This document shows, in pieces, positions 44,173 through 56,270 of a DNA stretch of 64,000 nucleotides. The stretch covers positions 1,922,001 to 1,986,000 of the forward strand of contig JAVHJL010000005.1 in NCBI GenBank assembly GCA_036971715.1. Reading direction: 5' to 3'. A program made the position numbers and the translations under genes. This DNA comes from Arthrobotrys musiformis. Its lineage: Eukaryota; Ascomycota; Orbiliomycetes; Orbiliales; Orbiliaceae. The notes beneath the pieces were generated by a model that saw only the letters and a list, made by a program, of their open reading frames with translations, had not been told where the DNA came from and did no database searches. How positions within the stretch are numbered: the stretch's first letter is position 1; every line of letters begins with the position of its first letter.

Positions 44173-46236
44173 TTAGTTTCTCTCAACTACAACGAATATG
44201 TCTTGTACAGGACGCATCCCGCCAAGGATGTGGTAACCCTCTAGAACCCCCTGAAAGGAACTAGCATCGTACCAGTGTGAACTGTTGGAGAGTCGAACGT
44301 TGTGGCTTGTGAAGGTAAAGCCGGCGTCTAGACATTCACGCATCCGAGTGGTGAAAGAATTTTGGTCAAACGCAAAGAGATCGCCAATAGAGAGTGTCAC
44401 AAATCCAGAGGCTTGAGTTCGAATGTGGATCTGGGGCTGCTTATCCGGAGAGGGACCGCCCGCAGGGCTCATTTGAAGCTCATTGTCAATTTGATTATCG
44501 GGGGCGGTAGGAGAGCGGCTTGTATCCATGAGAGCAGGGTGGCTGGTATAGGTCGGGAATGAATAATCGACAAGGCTTTGTGTGGTTGGGACTTGAGGGT
44601 TGTAGTTGGAAAGGATAGCGGAAGCTGGGCCGCTACTGCCGCCAATTGGAGTATTCATGGGAGTCGCAGTGAAGGTAGTCTGAGATGGTGCTGAACTGAT
44701 CGGACTATTATGATGGAATAGTCCTGACTGCGGAGCGAAGAACGAAGAGCCAGTTGGATTGGCTCCGAATTGGAAGTTTGAGGCGTTGGACGGAGAATAT
44801 AGGGAAGGCATAGACTGATTTTCATCATATTCCTCCTTGTGGCTGGGGTCGATGGCCTCTAATTGGCGAATAGTTTCCCATCCATGGTCCGAGTCTTGAA
44901 GGGCACACTTTAGAAGGCGGATAACAGTTGATCTGAAATCCGGCTTCCCTGTGCCCGCTCCGCGCTCTCCAATAATTTCCATCGTCGCGTGGTAGTCCTC
45001 ATCTGGGGAATTGACATCTATTAGTATTCCAGAAGATCTTTTGGGACAGCTCTGTCCTATTAGGATCATGGGTGCATACCACTTGAGGGGACCTCCTGTC
45101 CCGGGTAAATGTAAACCATGATGTCCTCCCAATCATGGGGGTCTCTAATTTCGTCTGGGAGCATTGGAGTCTTATCGACCTGGAAATGAGTAGCGCTGAT
45201 CAGATGTTGTCTATATATATGATAACATGTTAGTCAAATTATATCACGTAGAAAAGTGTAAAAGGGAGTCAAACTTTCGCACCTTGTTTTAGCAAGATTA
45301 GGGAAAGAAGCCCCCAAGCATTTTAGATTGTGAAAGGGGTCGCCTTTGGCAGCTGGGCATGCAATCAGATTCTTCTTGGAGCGGAGTCCTCGATTATCGC
45401 GACCCCAGTTACTATCGTCGAAAGTATCCTCGTCTCCTTTTTGACGACCCCTGGTGCCCCATTCACAAGGTGGCTTGACGTGGGAAGGATAGATTGGTAG
45501 AGGCTTGCCGCTTCCAGCGCCATTCGACACTTGGAAATATCCCGCCTGATGGCTATGATTGTTACTATTTAACCAAGTTTGAACCTGAGCGGCACCAGGC
45601 AATGGACCGAAGTTGTCGATCACTGGGTTTTTGTCGGGCCTGGTGGAGACTGGGCAGCAAGCGATCGGCTCGTTTCCAGCGGCTTTCGCCGCATTGGAAA
45701 TATATTTATCACTGCTGAGCAGCCTGTTCAAGATCTCGGTGCTCCTATCGAGGTCATGGCTCCCTTTAAATGTTGGATTTGGTGCATTATTCGCAAAGAG
45801 GGGTGGGCTAGGAGAAGGTTGGTGGTCTCCAATAGCCGGGAGTTTTTCTTTGTCCTCCTTACAGTCATACCCTTTACAGACCAGAGCGGAAGCTCCAGCA
45901 TGGGAAAGAGTAAGATTGTTTAGGCCAAGTGCGAGGTCTTGTTCGTCGTCTCCATTCACACTGGACGCTGAGGACACTGAAGCACACGAGGAGCCAGAAT
46001 CCTCCAAAGATTCGTCACTAACAGAAAAACCAATATATTAGTCAATGCGGTAAGTACGGGGTGTTTTGATTTTTATAGTACCTAGTAGCAGAGTCGGCCT
46101 CTGAAGGGGCATATCTTCGGCTGACTGGTCGCATCACGACCCCCTGACCCGGACATGGCCCTGCATCTGAACCGGAGGAACCAGGGCGTGTGTTACCGGC
46201 TTGCCTTGGCAGTGATTGGCGGTCTGGAGTAGCCAT
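44173..46236 (-). CDS. Degenerate C2H2-type zinc-finger protein
   Basis: Predicted 616-aa protein from exons 46236-46082, 46017-45283, 45210-45080 and 45002-44173. The splice of exons 2 and 3 builds a segment CPAAKGDPFHNLKC...LAKTRQHLISATHF, which is C-x12-C-x13-H-x5-H. This is the layout of the long-spaced C2H2-like finger common in fungal proteins (usually CPYxKxxP...C...RxKEHLxRxH). PHDWEDIMVYIYPGQEVPSSG follows and fits the same family. The N-terminal 290 residues are Ser/Pro-rich; the C-terminal part is Ser/Thr/Pro/Gln-rich and then folded. Most likely a nuclear, perhaps DNA-binding, protein. Target unknown. The long upstream region (6.8 kb) could reflect complex regulation. Confidence 0.72.
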
Positions 46237-49200
46237 TGTGCAAGTTTTAGAGTATGTATTCGAATCCAAGATAAAAGAGCAAATCTCTGGGATGGTGGGT
46301 GATTAGTATTATATATGGTAATTAACGTTGCAACCGGCTCGACACAGAAGTCAAGATCGAAAGAGCGATGTCAAAGAATATAGGTGTACACAAAGATGTA
46401 ATAGAACAAAAACTTTGGATCGAAGTATTGCTGAAGACGAGGTATTGTAGTATGGAAGAAAGAAAAAAGCAAAGCTGTGGAAGTAAGATATGAAAGCTGG
46501 GGAAACAAGAACGGAAGTGTCGATAAATTAAAATCTATGTTTGTAGTGTTTTTTTGTTTTTAAAAGTTTGTAAGTATAGTTCCTGAGGCAGGAACCAAAA
46601 AGAAGGACGTATTCGAAGGATAGCAGCCGCGAATTAACCAAATCTATTGGTAAATTCAGCTTGTAATGCTACTCCCGAAGAAGGCAGAAGGGGAGGACGG
46701 ATCCAATGCAGTGAATGAGATTTGAAATCAAAAAAGAGAGCGAGGATCAGGTGATGAGCGAATGAGTGAATGAACGAATGAACGATAAATGAATGAATGA
46801 ATGAAAGCCGAAGCAAAAAAGTAAGGAATGACAAGTTGAAGTTTGAGACTGGACCACTGTATCTCTAGGAATCCCGTATGGCTTTGGTGGTGGTGAAGGA
46901 AGAGGATTGGGTCGGAATTGAGACGAATCGCCAGTCATTATATATTCACTCGCGCTCAGTGCCAACGTGCGTGGACTGGATAGAGACTGGATCGAGCCCG
47001 CAAAATACACGAGTAAAGGCGGCACGTCATTCAGCATCTTGTCAACTCCAATCCCCAATCCAGGGGCAACCTCAGCCCCATTATCGAACATCAAGACCTT
47101 CCAAAATGGATGCCATGTTATCTGCCGAGCGACACGCATATCCTGGAAACGATTCGAACCTCCATGGGTCCAATCGTTCCTGGGCTGCATGGGCGTCTCG
47201 CTAAGACTGCCGTCTTGACGGTGTATATAAATTTCGCGGGAGAAGCATGCTTATGCATCCAGCGTCGGGCACCTGATGTCTCCTGGGGGTTATATATGCA
47301 GGTGTGAACTAGCAATGGAATGCATGATGATGCATGATGGAAGGATTGTAGAAGTACGTAAGAGCAAGTATTTCCCTCGTTCAATCCACTCACCTCGATC
47401 TCGTTTTGATATAGTTGTCGTATGTAGAACCCTATCTCCAGTGACTCCAGGAAGCAATGGAAGTATCCGGTTCTGCGTTTTCAAAATTCAGGGGTAAAGG
47501 CTTCAATCAACAAAGCCTAATTATCAATCAGGCAGTGCTTTTTATATATTTTTCTTTTTTTCTTCTAGCAGTTGTTCAGAGTCTGCGCGTGCGGAGGAGA
47601 AAAACTTTTCGGACCGGGAGGTCAAAGTGGAGACTTCGCGCGTGGGCCAACGTGCCTGGGGAAGATATCCCTCGCAGGGTTTTCAGGGAGTATCGCCCGC
47701 GGGGGTAAAATTGGCAGGATAATTCGGAGAATGGATTTTCCGGGTGTAATGATGAATGCGTATTGGGGACAGCGGGTTTATCAGGTCCTGGTGTGCGCTA
47801 CCGAGTTATTGATATACGAAACGGATGGGGTTATGATAGAAGATCTAGTAGGCCAAAGAGGGATCCAATTATCAGTTCGACCCCTTCCGATATGATCGAG
47901 CAAGTGGTAGTCTGAAAATTTCAGAAACCGCATCCAGTCAGTACATGTGCACCTCAGAATAGTATACTGGTAATGTAGACATGTGTATTTTAAGTTATTA
48001 AGGCATACCACGGGAAGTTCCTATGGGCCGTTCCTTTCCACGCGAATAAAAAGGCGAATAAAAAGGCGAAAGGTAACTAGTCTTACAATGAAAGCCCCGA
48101 TAGATAATCGAGCAACCCCAAATTTCTGGCGCCTAGACCAAATTGTGGGCCAAGTATCCGATTATCCTGAGAAGTATGGGCTTCTAGTGCCCTGGAGTTA
48201 TCAGGAATTCTGGAATCCAAATGGAACCGACTTGGTTTGGACGAGTGTTGCAGTTCCACGCGTGGTTTAGTCCCGGTCCGTGCTTGTTGGACCTCGATAT
48301 TCGGCCGTGGTCCGTACGACGGGATGAGTTCTTGAGCGCCACAAGATTGGGAAGGAAGATCGAAGAAAAGAAAAGAAGAAAAAAAAAAAAAACGGCGACG
48401 ACTTGAAATGCCTAACGGGTAAGATGAAATTGGAAAGGTTTTGGGTGAAATCTGGTGATTTACAGAGTAGGGAAAATGTGACAGTTGGAATATATTCTGC
48501 TTTCGGCGTCCCGGGGCAAGCTTCAATTAAACGAGGCTGTCGTCCTGAGGAAAAAAAAAAAAAATATCGTTGAGCTGGAGCTTAGCTTCGCCGGTTGAGT
48601 GTTCACATAAGCAAAGCCGCTTAAGCTGCAGCCACCAACCAGACGCATGATTAACTGTACACACACGCTCCGAGCTGTAAATTCCTGGCTTTCGATGTCA
48701 TTTCATGAATTCAATGGACTGCAATGCAATGACATCCCACCTCGAGGCTGACGTTACGACTAACGTGCTCTCCGATCATGATACCACATCTCCGCACCCC
48801 TCTATGAGAAAACAAGACCTAGGCGCTCTTAGTTCGATTGTCCAGCCCTACACTTGATGTATATTCCTGCCTTGAAAGGTTGCTTTTAAGCCTAGAGTTT
48901 TACTTTTCTTGCACATATCCTGATATTTTTTGAGCAGAGAGGCGGGCTATACTTCTGCTGGTCCACCCTTAACGAAGAACAGGACTAGCTTCCTAGTATA
49001 TTCCTGACCAGGAATATTCTTCCTTCGATTCGATTCGCCCGTTCGCATTTGAGCTTTGTAGCTCGGAGTCTATGAGCTCCCAAGGAACCAGGTTCTCACA
49101 CCTCTTCCTAATCTTCCTGCGAAATGCAAATCATGCATATGTAGCAAAAGGTAGCAAACTATCCTGTAGAGGATGCTCCAATCGTTGGATTCGTGTTCGC

Positions 49201-50613
49201 AGACAATTGACTGGCACGGAGTTAAACCGAGAATTGGAGGTACCTACGAGGTACTTCAAAGCTGCTTACCATGATCCCTGTAAATACGCTTGATGCTACA
49301 TCATGGGAGAGGTCCCACGCCGGTACATGTACATACATACATGGGACAACTCTTCTCGATCTCCGCAGCGCCCCTTCGAAGCTTCTTTAATATCTTTTGA
49401 ACTAGCTTGATCCTAGTTGATATCATGATATCATGATAACTAAGCCCTTAAGTTCCTAGTTTTAAGCCTAGCACAAACAAAAATTCAGGAACACGTTTTT
49501 TAAAAAGAGGCTATGTTTGTCGATAAACCATGCTTCGCAATCATGATAGAGGCCTTTGCCATATCATTTACTACAGTTGAACCCGTAGTCTACCCGCAGC
49601 ATCAATGGAAAAAACAATGGCTCATAATGAGCTGTGAGGCGGTATTTCGGGCGGCTTACACGTATCCACATACCACCCGTTCTCTATGGTTCTTTTGGTT
49701 TTCTTGCGTTTTTTTTCTTCCCCTTCTTCCCTTACTTTTGCCGAACCCTGGCCTTTGCGGTGCTTCTCGCGTTTGTGCAGCTGCGGATTATAATTTAGGT
49801 ATTTTTCCTGCTTTTGTCTCAGAATTACTTGGAGCTAGTTAGCTACCTACGCTTCTATCATGATATAAGTGGGTATGGTATCCACAATTACAGAATAAAA
49901 AGAGGAAACCGCTAAAACTTTAGCCGTTGAGCCTTTGACGCCATCCCGTCATCCCAACTAGAAGACTTCGCTCGATAAGGATGAGACTACATACTCGCTC
50001 GATGATGCTTTTTCGAAATTTCTGCAGGTCCGTTTTGTTCAATTTTCGAAATTCCGTACGGTGTAGGATTACTTTTTTCTTCAACTGTTCAAAAGCTGTG
50101 CGGCAACCACATGTGCACACCCTTGAAATTTCTTGCAAAGTAGAATGAGCATACATTGGTATGATGCATGGCATGGGGAAAAAAAGAGTCGATCACCCCC
50201 TCTATGCCTAAGTATTAGGATAGGAATAGTGGGTCACAGGAAACTCCTCCATAGGTGGGGCTAGGATTTTTGGGCTCTCGCGGACCCAAGAGAGCGAATT
50301 CCAAGACTTGCCAAGCCTTGGACACCCTAAAAGAGGAACAGCCCAGTTGATATTGTCGCAAATTCCAACATCAACAACTCAGTGGCTTTTGTGTAACACT
50401 GCGGAATCCGCGGGACTTCCCGCAACTGGCCAGGCAGCCGAGCAGAGGCTGATGAAAAGTATCTGAACAGCGACACTAACGTTGCAAACCAGGGCCGACG
50501 CTAAAAAAAGGGAGGCTGGGTTGACGAGCTCGTCAAAGACAATGCGGAGTTTGAGCTTTGAGCTTCTTTCTTTTTTACCGTCTTGGGGCAATTCGCGCAG
50601 AAACAGAACTCGG

Positions 50614-50640
50614 TTGTCTCCTGCACAGCACCACCCTCTG
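50614..50640. repeat. 27-nt dispersed repeat, copy 1
   Basis: Matches 51552-51578 at 25 of 27 positions in the same orientation (shared core ttgtctcctgc then cagcaccaccct). Both differences are transitions. Confidence 0.7.
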
Positions 50641-51551
50641 TTCGGTTAAATTTGACTTTTAGGAGGTTTATAGGATATGTCCAATAACGGTTCGTGGCTT
50701 TCGGATAGCTTGGGCCTACGGGTCAATTCGTGACTGTCGTCGGCAGAAAACTAACTGACCGTCGAGAATGCGACGTAGGTCCTTGCAATATATTGCTAGC
50801 TTCGGCGGTGGATACCAAGCCTGCGTACATATGTACATGTTATAACGTTAGGCTTACCTATCCTTATGGGTACATCTGCACGCGAGCACTTTATACCATA
50901 TCGCTTATGTTATGAAACCATGCAACCCCCCCCTAGGCTTCTAGAATATCTAAATTTCGGGCTTGGAAATATATCCGAAATTTCGAAGGGGGTGATTCGG
51001 TCTGCAGAAGCATCAAGTATACCCGCCCCATGGCACTATAGCTATACTTCTAAACCTTTGCAGCTATCCGTGGAGACCCATCGTGTAACCAAACTAGCAG
51101 ATCTTAAACCAATCTAGAAAAAATATCCCAGCTATAGAACTACCTATTATATAGCATTTTCATTGCAATATCCCATATAAAAACCTGTGCGCCATTCGTA
51201 AATAAGTGTATACTATAATCTTAGCATTTAATTATAAATACCCTAATTTGTAGGCATTTGAAGTTTCATCTCATCTCACTCGAATTCTAAATCTATCCTG
51301 GGTATGTGACCATACATCCATGAGGCTATATTGTTATTATACTGCCTCCCGCCTTTGGAAACTCTTTGGCAAGTGGTATATTTATACCCGGATCCCGGAC
51401 TCTGCCCGCCCGAGTGCTTGAGATCGACTACAAGGCGGTATCATGGTGAAGACATGATCTGCAGGTTTATATTCCCAGGATCCCTTGCTGTAAATCTCCA
51501 TTCTTTTCTGTGAATACATTTGTAATCATGATTTATTTTGATCGATCCCAC

Positions 51552-51578
51552 TTGTCTCCTGCGCAGCACCACCCTTTG
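51552..51578. repeat. 27-nt dispersed repeat, copy 2
   Basis: Second copy of the repeat at 50614-50640. It is flanked by a 10-bp direct repeat tcgatcccac (51542-51551 and 51584-51593). Confidence 0.7.
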
Positions 51579-51650
51579 GGTGGTCGATCCCACCTTTCTC
51601 AGCGAGAATGGCCCACCCTACCAATTAAACCCCAAGACACGACCCAAAGC

Positions 51651-51685
51651 GCATCGGCATCGGCATCGCATCGGCATCGGCATAG
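51651..51685. repeat. GCATCG tandem repeat
   Basis: About six copies of a hexamer gcatcg, one shortened to gcatc, in non-coding DNA. Confidence 0.85.
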
Positions 51686-53066
51686 CATTGACATCCCGTG
51701 TTCCATTGACACCCCATTGACAGCACTGTAACACATACCACGCAGGCGTGTGTAGCACACATGTCAACATCGTACATCCCGTCCACGTGGAGAATACTAC
51801 CTCATCAACCTCCGCCAGGATACGATTCGACCCATCAAATAAAACACCATCCTTCGAATGAGACCTCTTGCAGCTAGCTGCAGGTACCCTCCATCTGCAG
51901 GAACACTTGCAGATTCCTCCCGTACGTATCATCACATCGCCACGATGACCGAATAAATCCCACCCTTAAACTATACGGCACCGCATACTTCTATTACTCA
52001 TCCAAAAGCATAGCTTGAGCCGCACACACGGATGGCCTGAAAAGGTACAAGGGTACAAGGGTGCGGAAATCCCCACAACACCCAGGATCATGGATGCAAA
52101 TCATGATATAACTTAATCTAGGCATCAACCTATATATACACGCGAGACGTGGGCAACCTGTGGGAGGGCTGGGTAGCGAGACCGCGAATTCCAATCCCCC
52201 CCGGCCCTGGTCTCGCACCCAGACCGCACGGTGCTCGGCCCGCCGAAAAGTAAGAAACTTAAAATCCCGTGTCCAATTTCCTTCTCCAATCGATCCCGTT
52301 CTACATTTCACGCAGATCTCCAATTGACCCTTATCCCCTATTAGCCTCGAGACCAGGCGCTCCTGAGGCAGAGATCCCCTATAGCCTAACTATAGTTCAT
52401 TGACTACCAAAACCAATCCTATTGATAACATAGGTAACCATCAATACAAACAAGAAGCCCCATAAACCACGACCTAAAAAAAACAAGAACAAATCCAGAG
52501 TAGAGTCGGTAAATAAACTAAAAACCATTAAGGTAGATTTCATAACCATGAGATATCATTTTGTCGTTCTCATCCGAGGGACCGCCAAAGTCCCGTTAAG
52601 CCACGTAGAGCCACCCCTTAGAATCCATATCGAGAATATAAAGGAAAGAGGAAGGAGTAAAGCTGTATACACAAATGTTATAAGCATTAGTCGTAGTTAA
52701 AAATTTAGCCAGCGCAAGAAAAAAAAAAGAACAACAACAGAAAACAATAGTAAAAAGGACACACGCCAGGAGCCGCTCAACTTATGAATGGAGAAAAAAC
52801 TTGTCCCAACGATAACAGAAGAAATAAAAGGGAAAAAAAGGAATGCGTGTGATCGATCGCAGGAAAACAGGAACCTAAGAGTGAAGAGTAGGGGAATTAA
52901 ACGAAAGACTTATTCAAACTAATAGAGGAATTAATAAAAGAGGAAGGGTTGTCAATAACAGGGAGTAAAAAGGTACACGAATTTAGGAGTGTTTTAATAC
53001 CCAAGGACCGGGTAAATACTCCATAGAGAATAAAAAGCATAAGATATTTTGCGGGGACATCTCGGT

Positions 53067-56000
53067 TTATAGCCTCCCAAACCTGGCTTTGAACACTGCA
53101 ACTTTGTCATCATAGAACAGAATCTCCCGCTCTCTGATACTGACTCGTTTCTTCTTCGGGGGCACATCGTCGTCGAATTCGTTGAAGGTGTTGAATGAGT
53201 GGATTGCCGGCGAGTACAGGGGGCCAGTGGCGAGCGGGGAGCTTTCGATGTCGCTTGTCTCATCAGCGTCCTCGGTTTCGTTGCCGTCATCGCTGCCATC
53301 GTCATCGTTTCCATCGTCCGTCCCATCGTCTTCGTCACTTGCATCGTCTTCATCTTCATCATCTGTGATGGCTGTGTTGTCATGAAGTGTACCGTCTTCG
53401 TGGCCGCCGCCTTCTTCGCCCTCTAGCAACTCGAAGCATTTATTGACAATACCGACGTAGCAGACGCCGCACTCAGGGCGTAGGGTCACAACATCCACAA
53501 TCGACTTGGCAAGCTCTTCGCTTTGTCTTTCCACCTTATGAAATTCGATACCGCCAATGATATGTGGGATGTATAAACTTTTCAGACTCCTCATCTCCGG
53601 AAGGCGGGTGATCATATAGTGCCAGTCAGAGTAGTCAATTCCGAAAGCCAGCTCCCGCAATCTAGGCATCTCAGTCACGAACGAGATTGTTTCCTGGTTG
53701 AAGCACCATTTCGATTTACGGGTAGTGATGGCCTGAACCGTTATCTGAGGTTCCAGAGGAGAATCTGGATTTTGCACATACGAGTCGATGAGGAGCCGCT
53801 GGAGGGAAAGACGATGGCGGCGAAGAACATCGCTGAGGATCTGTGATAGATCGACCCCAGATATGTAATGATCCCCGGCTGCCTCCTGAAGGAAGAGTGT
53901 CTCGAGAGAATTCGGAGCGAGGGTGCTATGCAGAAATTCTATGAGCGATGTGGAGACCATATCGGTGTGGATCTTCTTCAGATGAAGTCGGTACGTAGGG
54001 GGCGGAATGTGCAGAGGTGGTTTGGTGATGGAACCAGGGCTTATGGCAAGCTTGTTGAGTTTGATCAAGACACTTGGAGGATAAGGAGAAAACTTCCGCT
54101 TCAGCGTTTTGAATAGTTTCGACTGATTGGTGCAATTGAGCAAAGTCAAGTTGACGAGATAGGTGAAGTCAATTGCCTTGGTCAAAACCCTAGTGGATAT
54201 GGGCACCCTTTCAAGCTCGAGTGTTTGAAGCCTTAGCTGCTTACTTGGTCCAGAGCCTTCCTTTTTTGACTTGGATGAAGTCTTTGCAGCGGGTGGAACG
54301 GAAGTAGCAATCGTTGCCACCGCGGTGTTGATGGTACTAGCTCCAGACGTAGAAGCAGCATTTTCGGTGTCGCCTTGGGCTGTTTGCTGAGCCTGCTGCT
54401 GACCTTGGAGGATTTGGGCCAATTGCTCCTGTGTCAAAGCGTTATCTGCAGTGGCAGCTTGGGAAGTTGAGAGAGATGTAGTGGTCGTTGGAGCGCGCTT
54501 GTTGAAGTCACAAATCTTCCCGACGATGATACCGATCGCGCCTCCTTCTCCATGCCCGTCGGGCGTGTCCGGAGTTATCGTTTCCATATCGTCATGTACC
54601 CAACGTTTCGTTACAGCGTGAACTGCGATTCCTAGACGTAATTCCCGAAGAGTTGAATGGCTCTTCTCAACAGCTAGAGCCATCTCCCTTAGGTAAACTA
54701 ATTCGTCCAAGTCTAAGACGCTGAGGGATTTGAGACCCTTGAAGCCGCTGAAAGTCGGTCGTTCGATCTTACGTGAACTATCCGGGGATCCAGCGGCGTC
54801 TAGAAGCGAATTGTCGTGCCATCTGACGTGGATATTACGCAGCGTGTCCAGTCGGTGCAGAGCCCTCCAGACATCCCTAAGTATACCGGTAGGCATGTCC
54901 CAACTGAACGTCTCCAACATACCCATTTTCCAAACAGCTAATCCGACGAGGGTTCCTAGCATTTTGCCACCCTCCTTATTGGTTGCGTACTCTCCAACCC
55001 ATTCTTTCGGACCGTTCCCAAGAGAGAACTTTCGTACGTATTGAGCATAATCGTTCTCGTTGGACACGAGAGTTGCAAGGCCATATGTCAATGCATCAAC
55101 ACCAGTCCTATCCGAGGACACATTTTGATCCGGCCACACTATATCGAACCGCGAGTATATGAGGGGAATGGCGAGAGCATGTAGAGACGAATGTGCGAGA
55201 CAAAGTGAGCAGAGATCGGTCGTATTAGTTACCTATTTAATTTTTTATTAGTACTTGATGGGGACCAGTCAATTGGATTGGAGGAAACATACCTCTCGGA
55301 CTATCTCTTTCAACACATCCAACGGCAAGTCTATCAGCCTAAGGGGCTTGGATTTGTCTTTCTTTTTGTCAGAGCCTGTTGATTTGGCACTATTCCTAGC
55401 TATCGAGTGGATGGGAGCCTTCCCCTTCTCGAGCTTGGATCTGTCTGAAATTTTGTCATCTGCCACTTCTGATTCGGAATCTGCATTTTCGAGGTCGTCC
55501 AAGTTGTCCTGTACATCCTCTTTCGCCATTCCACCATCCCATTCGGCTGCTGTAATATCAGATGACGGGCCGGGTTTTTGTCTTGTGGGTTTCGCTTCTG
55601 GTTGCTTTGTTTCTTCTGCTAAGTCATAATAGTTGAAAGTTAGAGGATATATATTAAATGCTAGTGTTTTACGGTTACTGTGGTCGAGCTTACCGGTATT
55701 AGCTTCCTCTGCTAGTTTTAGCTCGATTTCCTTTTCTTCGGCGGAGGTTGAAGCAACCTCACTCGAAGAGCCGTCGATTCCGTTGGTGGTTGAGGTGGCC
55801 GCCGTTGTGGGTTTTGGCTTTTCGGCTTCCTTCGGCGACTCTGTTGCGGCGGGTGGGTCGGATTCTGCGGGAGATGGTTTGGTTATGTGGTCATTGGGAA
55901 TGCCATTCGACAGGCTACCAGACGAACCACCTAGCAAACCATTGAGAGTACCATTTGGCACTGTCTTTGGGAGACCGTTAGGGAGGCTACTAGGGGAGCT

Positions 56001-56270
56001 AGTGGGTAGTGGCGGCGTCGGAGATACCGCATCATCTCTATGTGTAGCGGATGTTGTCGCGGGCGAAGACGACTCCCCAGGAGTTCCAGCAGCTGGCGGA
56101 GATGGGGATGTATGGGCCTGGGAGGGGCCTGGGGTGGCATTCGAGGTCGGGAGTTTGGAGGAAGAGGATGAAGGAGGCGGCGGAGGAGGTGGAGGTTGTG
56201 AGGTAGTCGTAGTAGCAGCAGCCGACGATGAGCCTGCTGGCTGGTGGTCATCAGCTTGGGATTCCGCCAT
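53067..56270 (-). CDS. F-box protein with acidic C-terminal region
   Basis: Predicted 1022-aa protein from exons 56270-55694, 55618-55293 and 55232-53067. Residues 1 to about 280 are disordered: a poly-Pro run, Ser/Pro/Thr-rich sequence and an acidic block. Splicing at 55293/55232 completes an F-box (LRLIDLPLDVLKEIVREV then TTDLCSLCLAHSSLHALAIPLIYSRF) at about residues 285-330, the Skp1-docking part of SCF ubiquitin ligases. A long leucine-rich-like region follows (LKSLSVLDLDELVYLREMA), interrupted by a Gln/Ala/Thr-rich disordered insert near 530-600. A strongly acidic Asp/Glu run lies near 940-985. The substrate is unknown. The first intron is 75 nt with no in-frame stop, so its retention would still be translatable. 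Confidence 0.8.

Larger units (their letters stand above)
46237..53066. other. Gene-poor 6.8 kb region
   Basis: Between the C2H2-like gene and the F-box gene, both transcribed leftward. The left kilobase is the likely promoter/leader of the C2H2-like gene (GAATGAAT-type repeats near 46765-46805). TATA-like boxes lie near 47223 and 47289. An aaaaaggcgaat tandem is at 48046-48070. A nested gatatcatgat palindrome lies near 49421-49437. GCATCG repeats lie at 51651-51685. The right end is the A-rich 3' flank of the F-box gene. No frame shows a recognisable domain or a credible multi-exon model, and I see no transposase, LTR or TIR pair. Confidence 0.5.

Noticed and set aside
47457..48270. Several 60-100 residue frames in the gene-poor region
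   Set aside because: No start context, domain or consistent splice model; lengths are as expected by chance.
46237..53066. Transposon in the gene-poor stretch
   Set aside because: No transposase or reverse-transcriptase frame, no long terminal or inverted repeats were found by eye.
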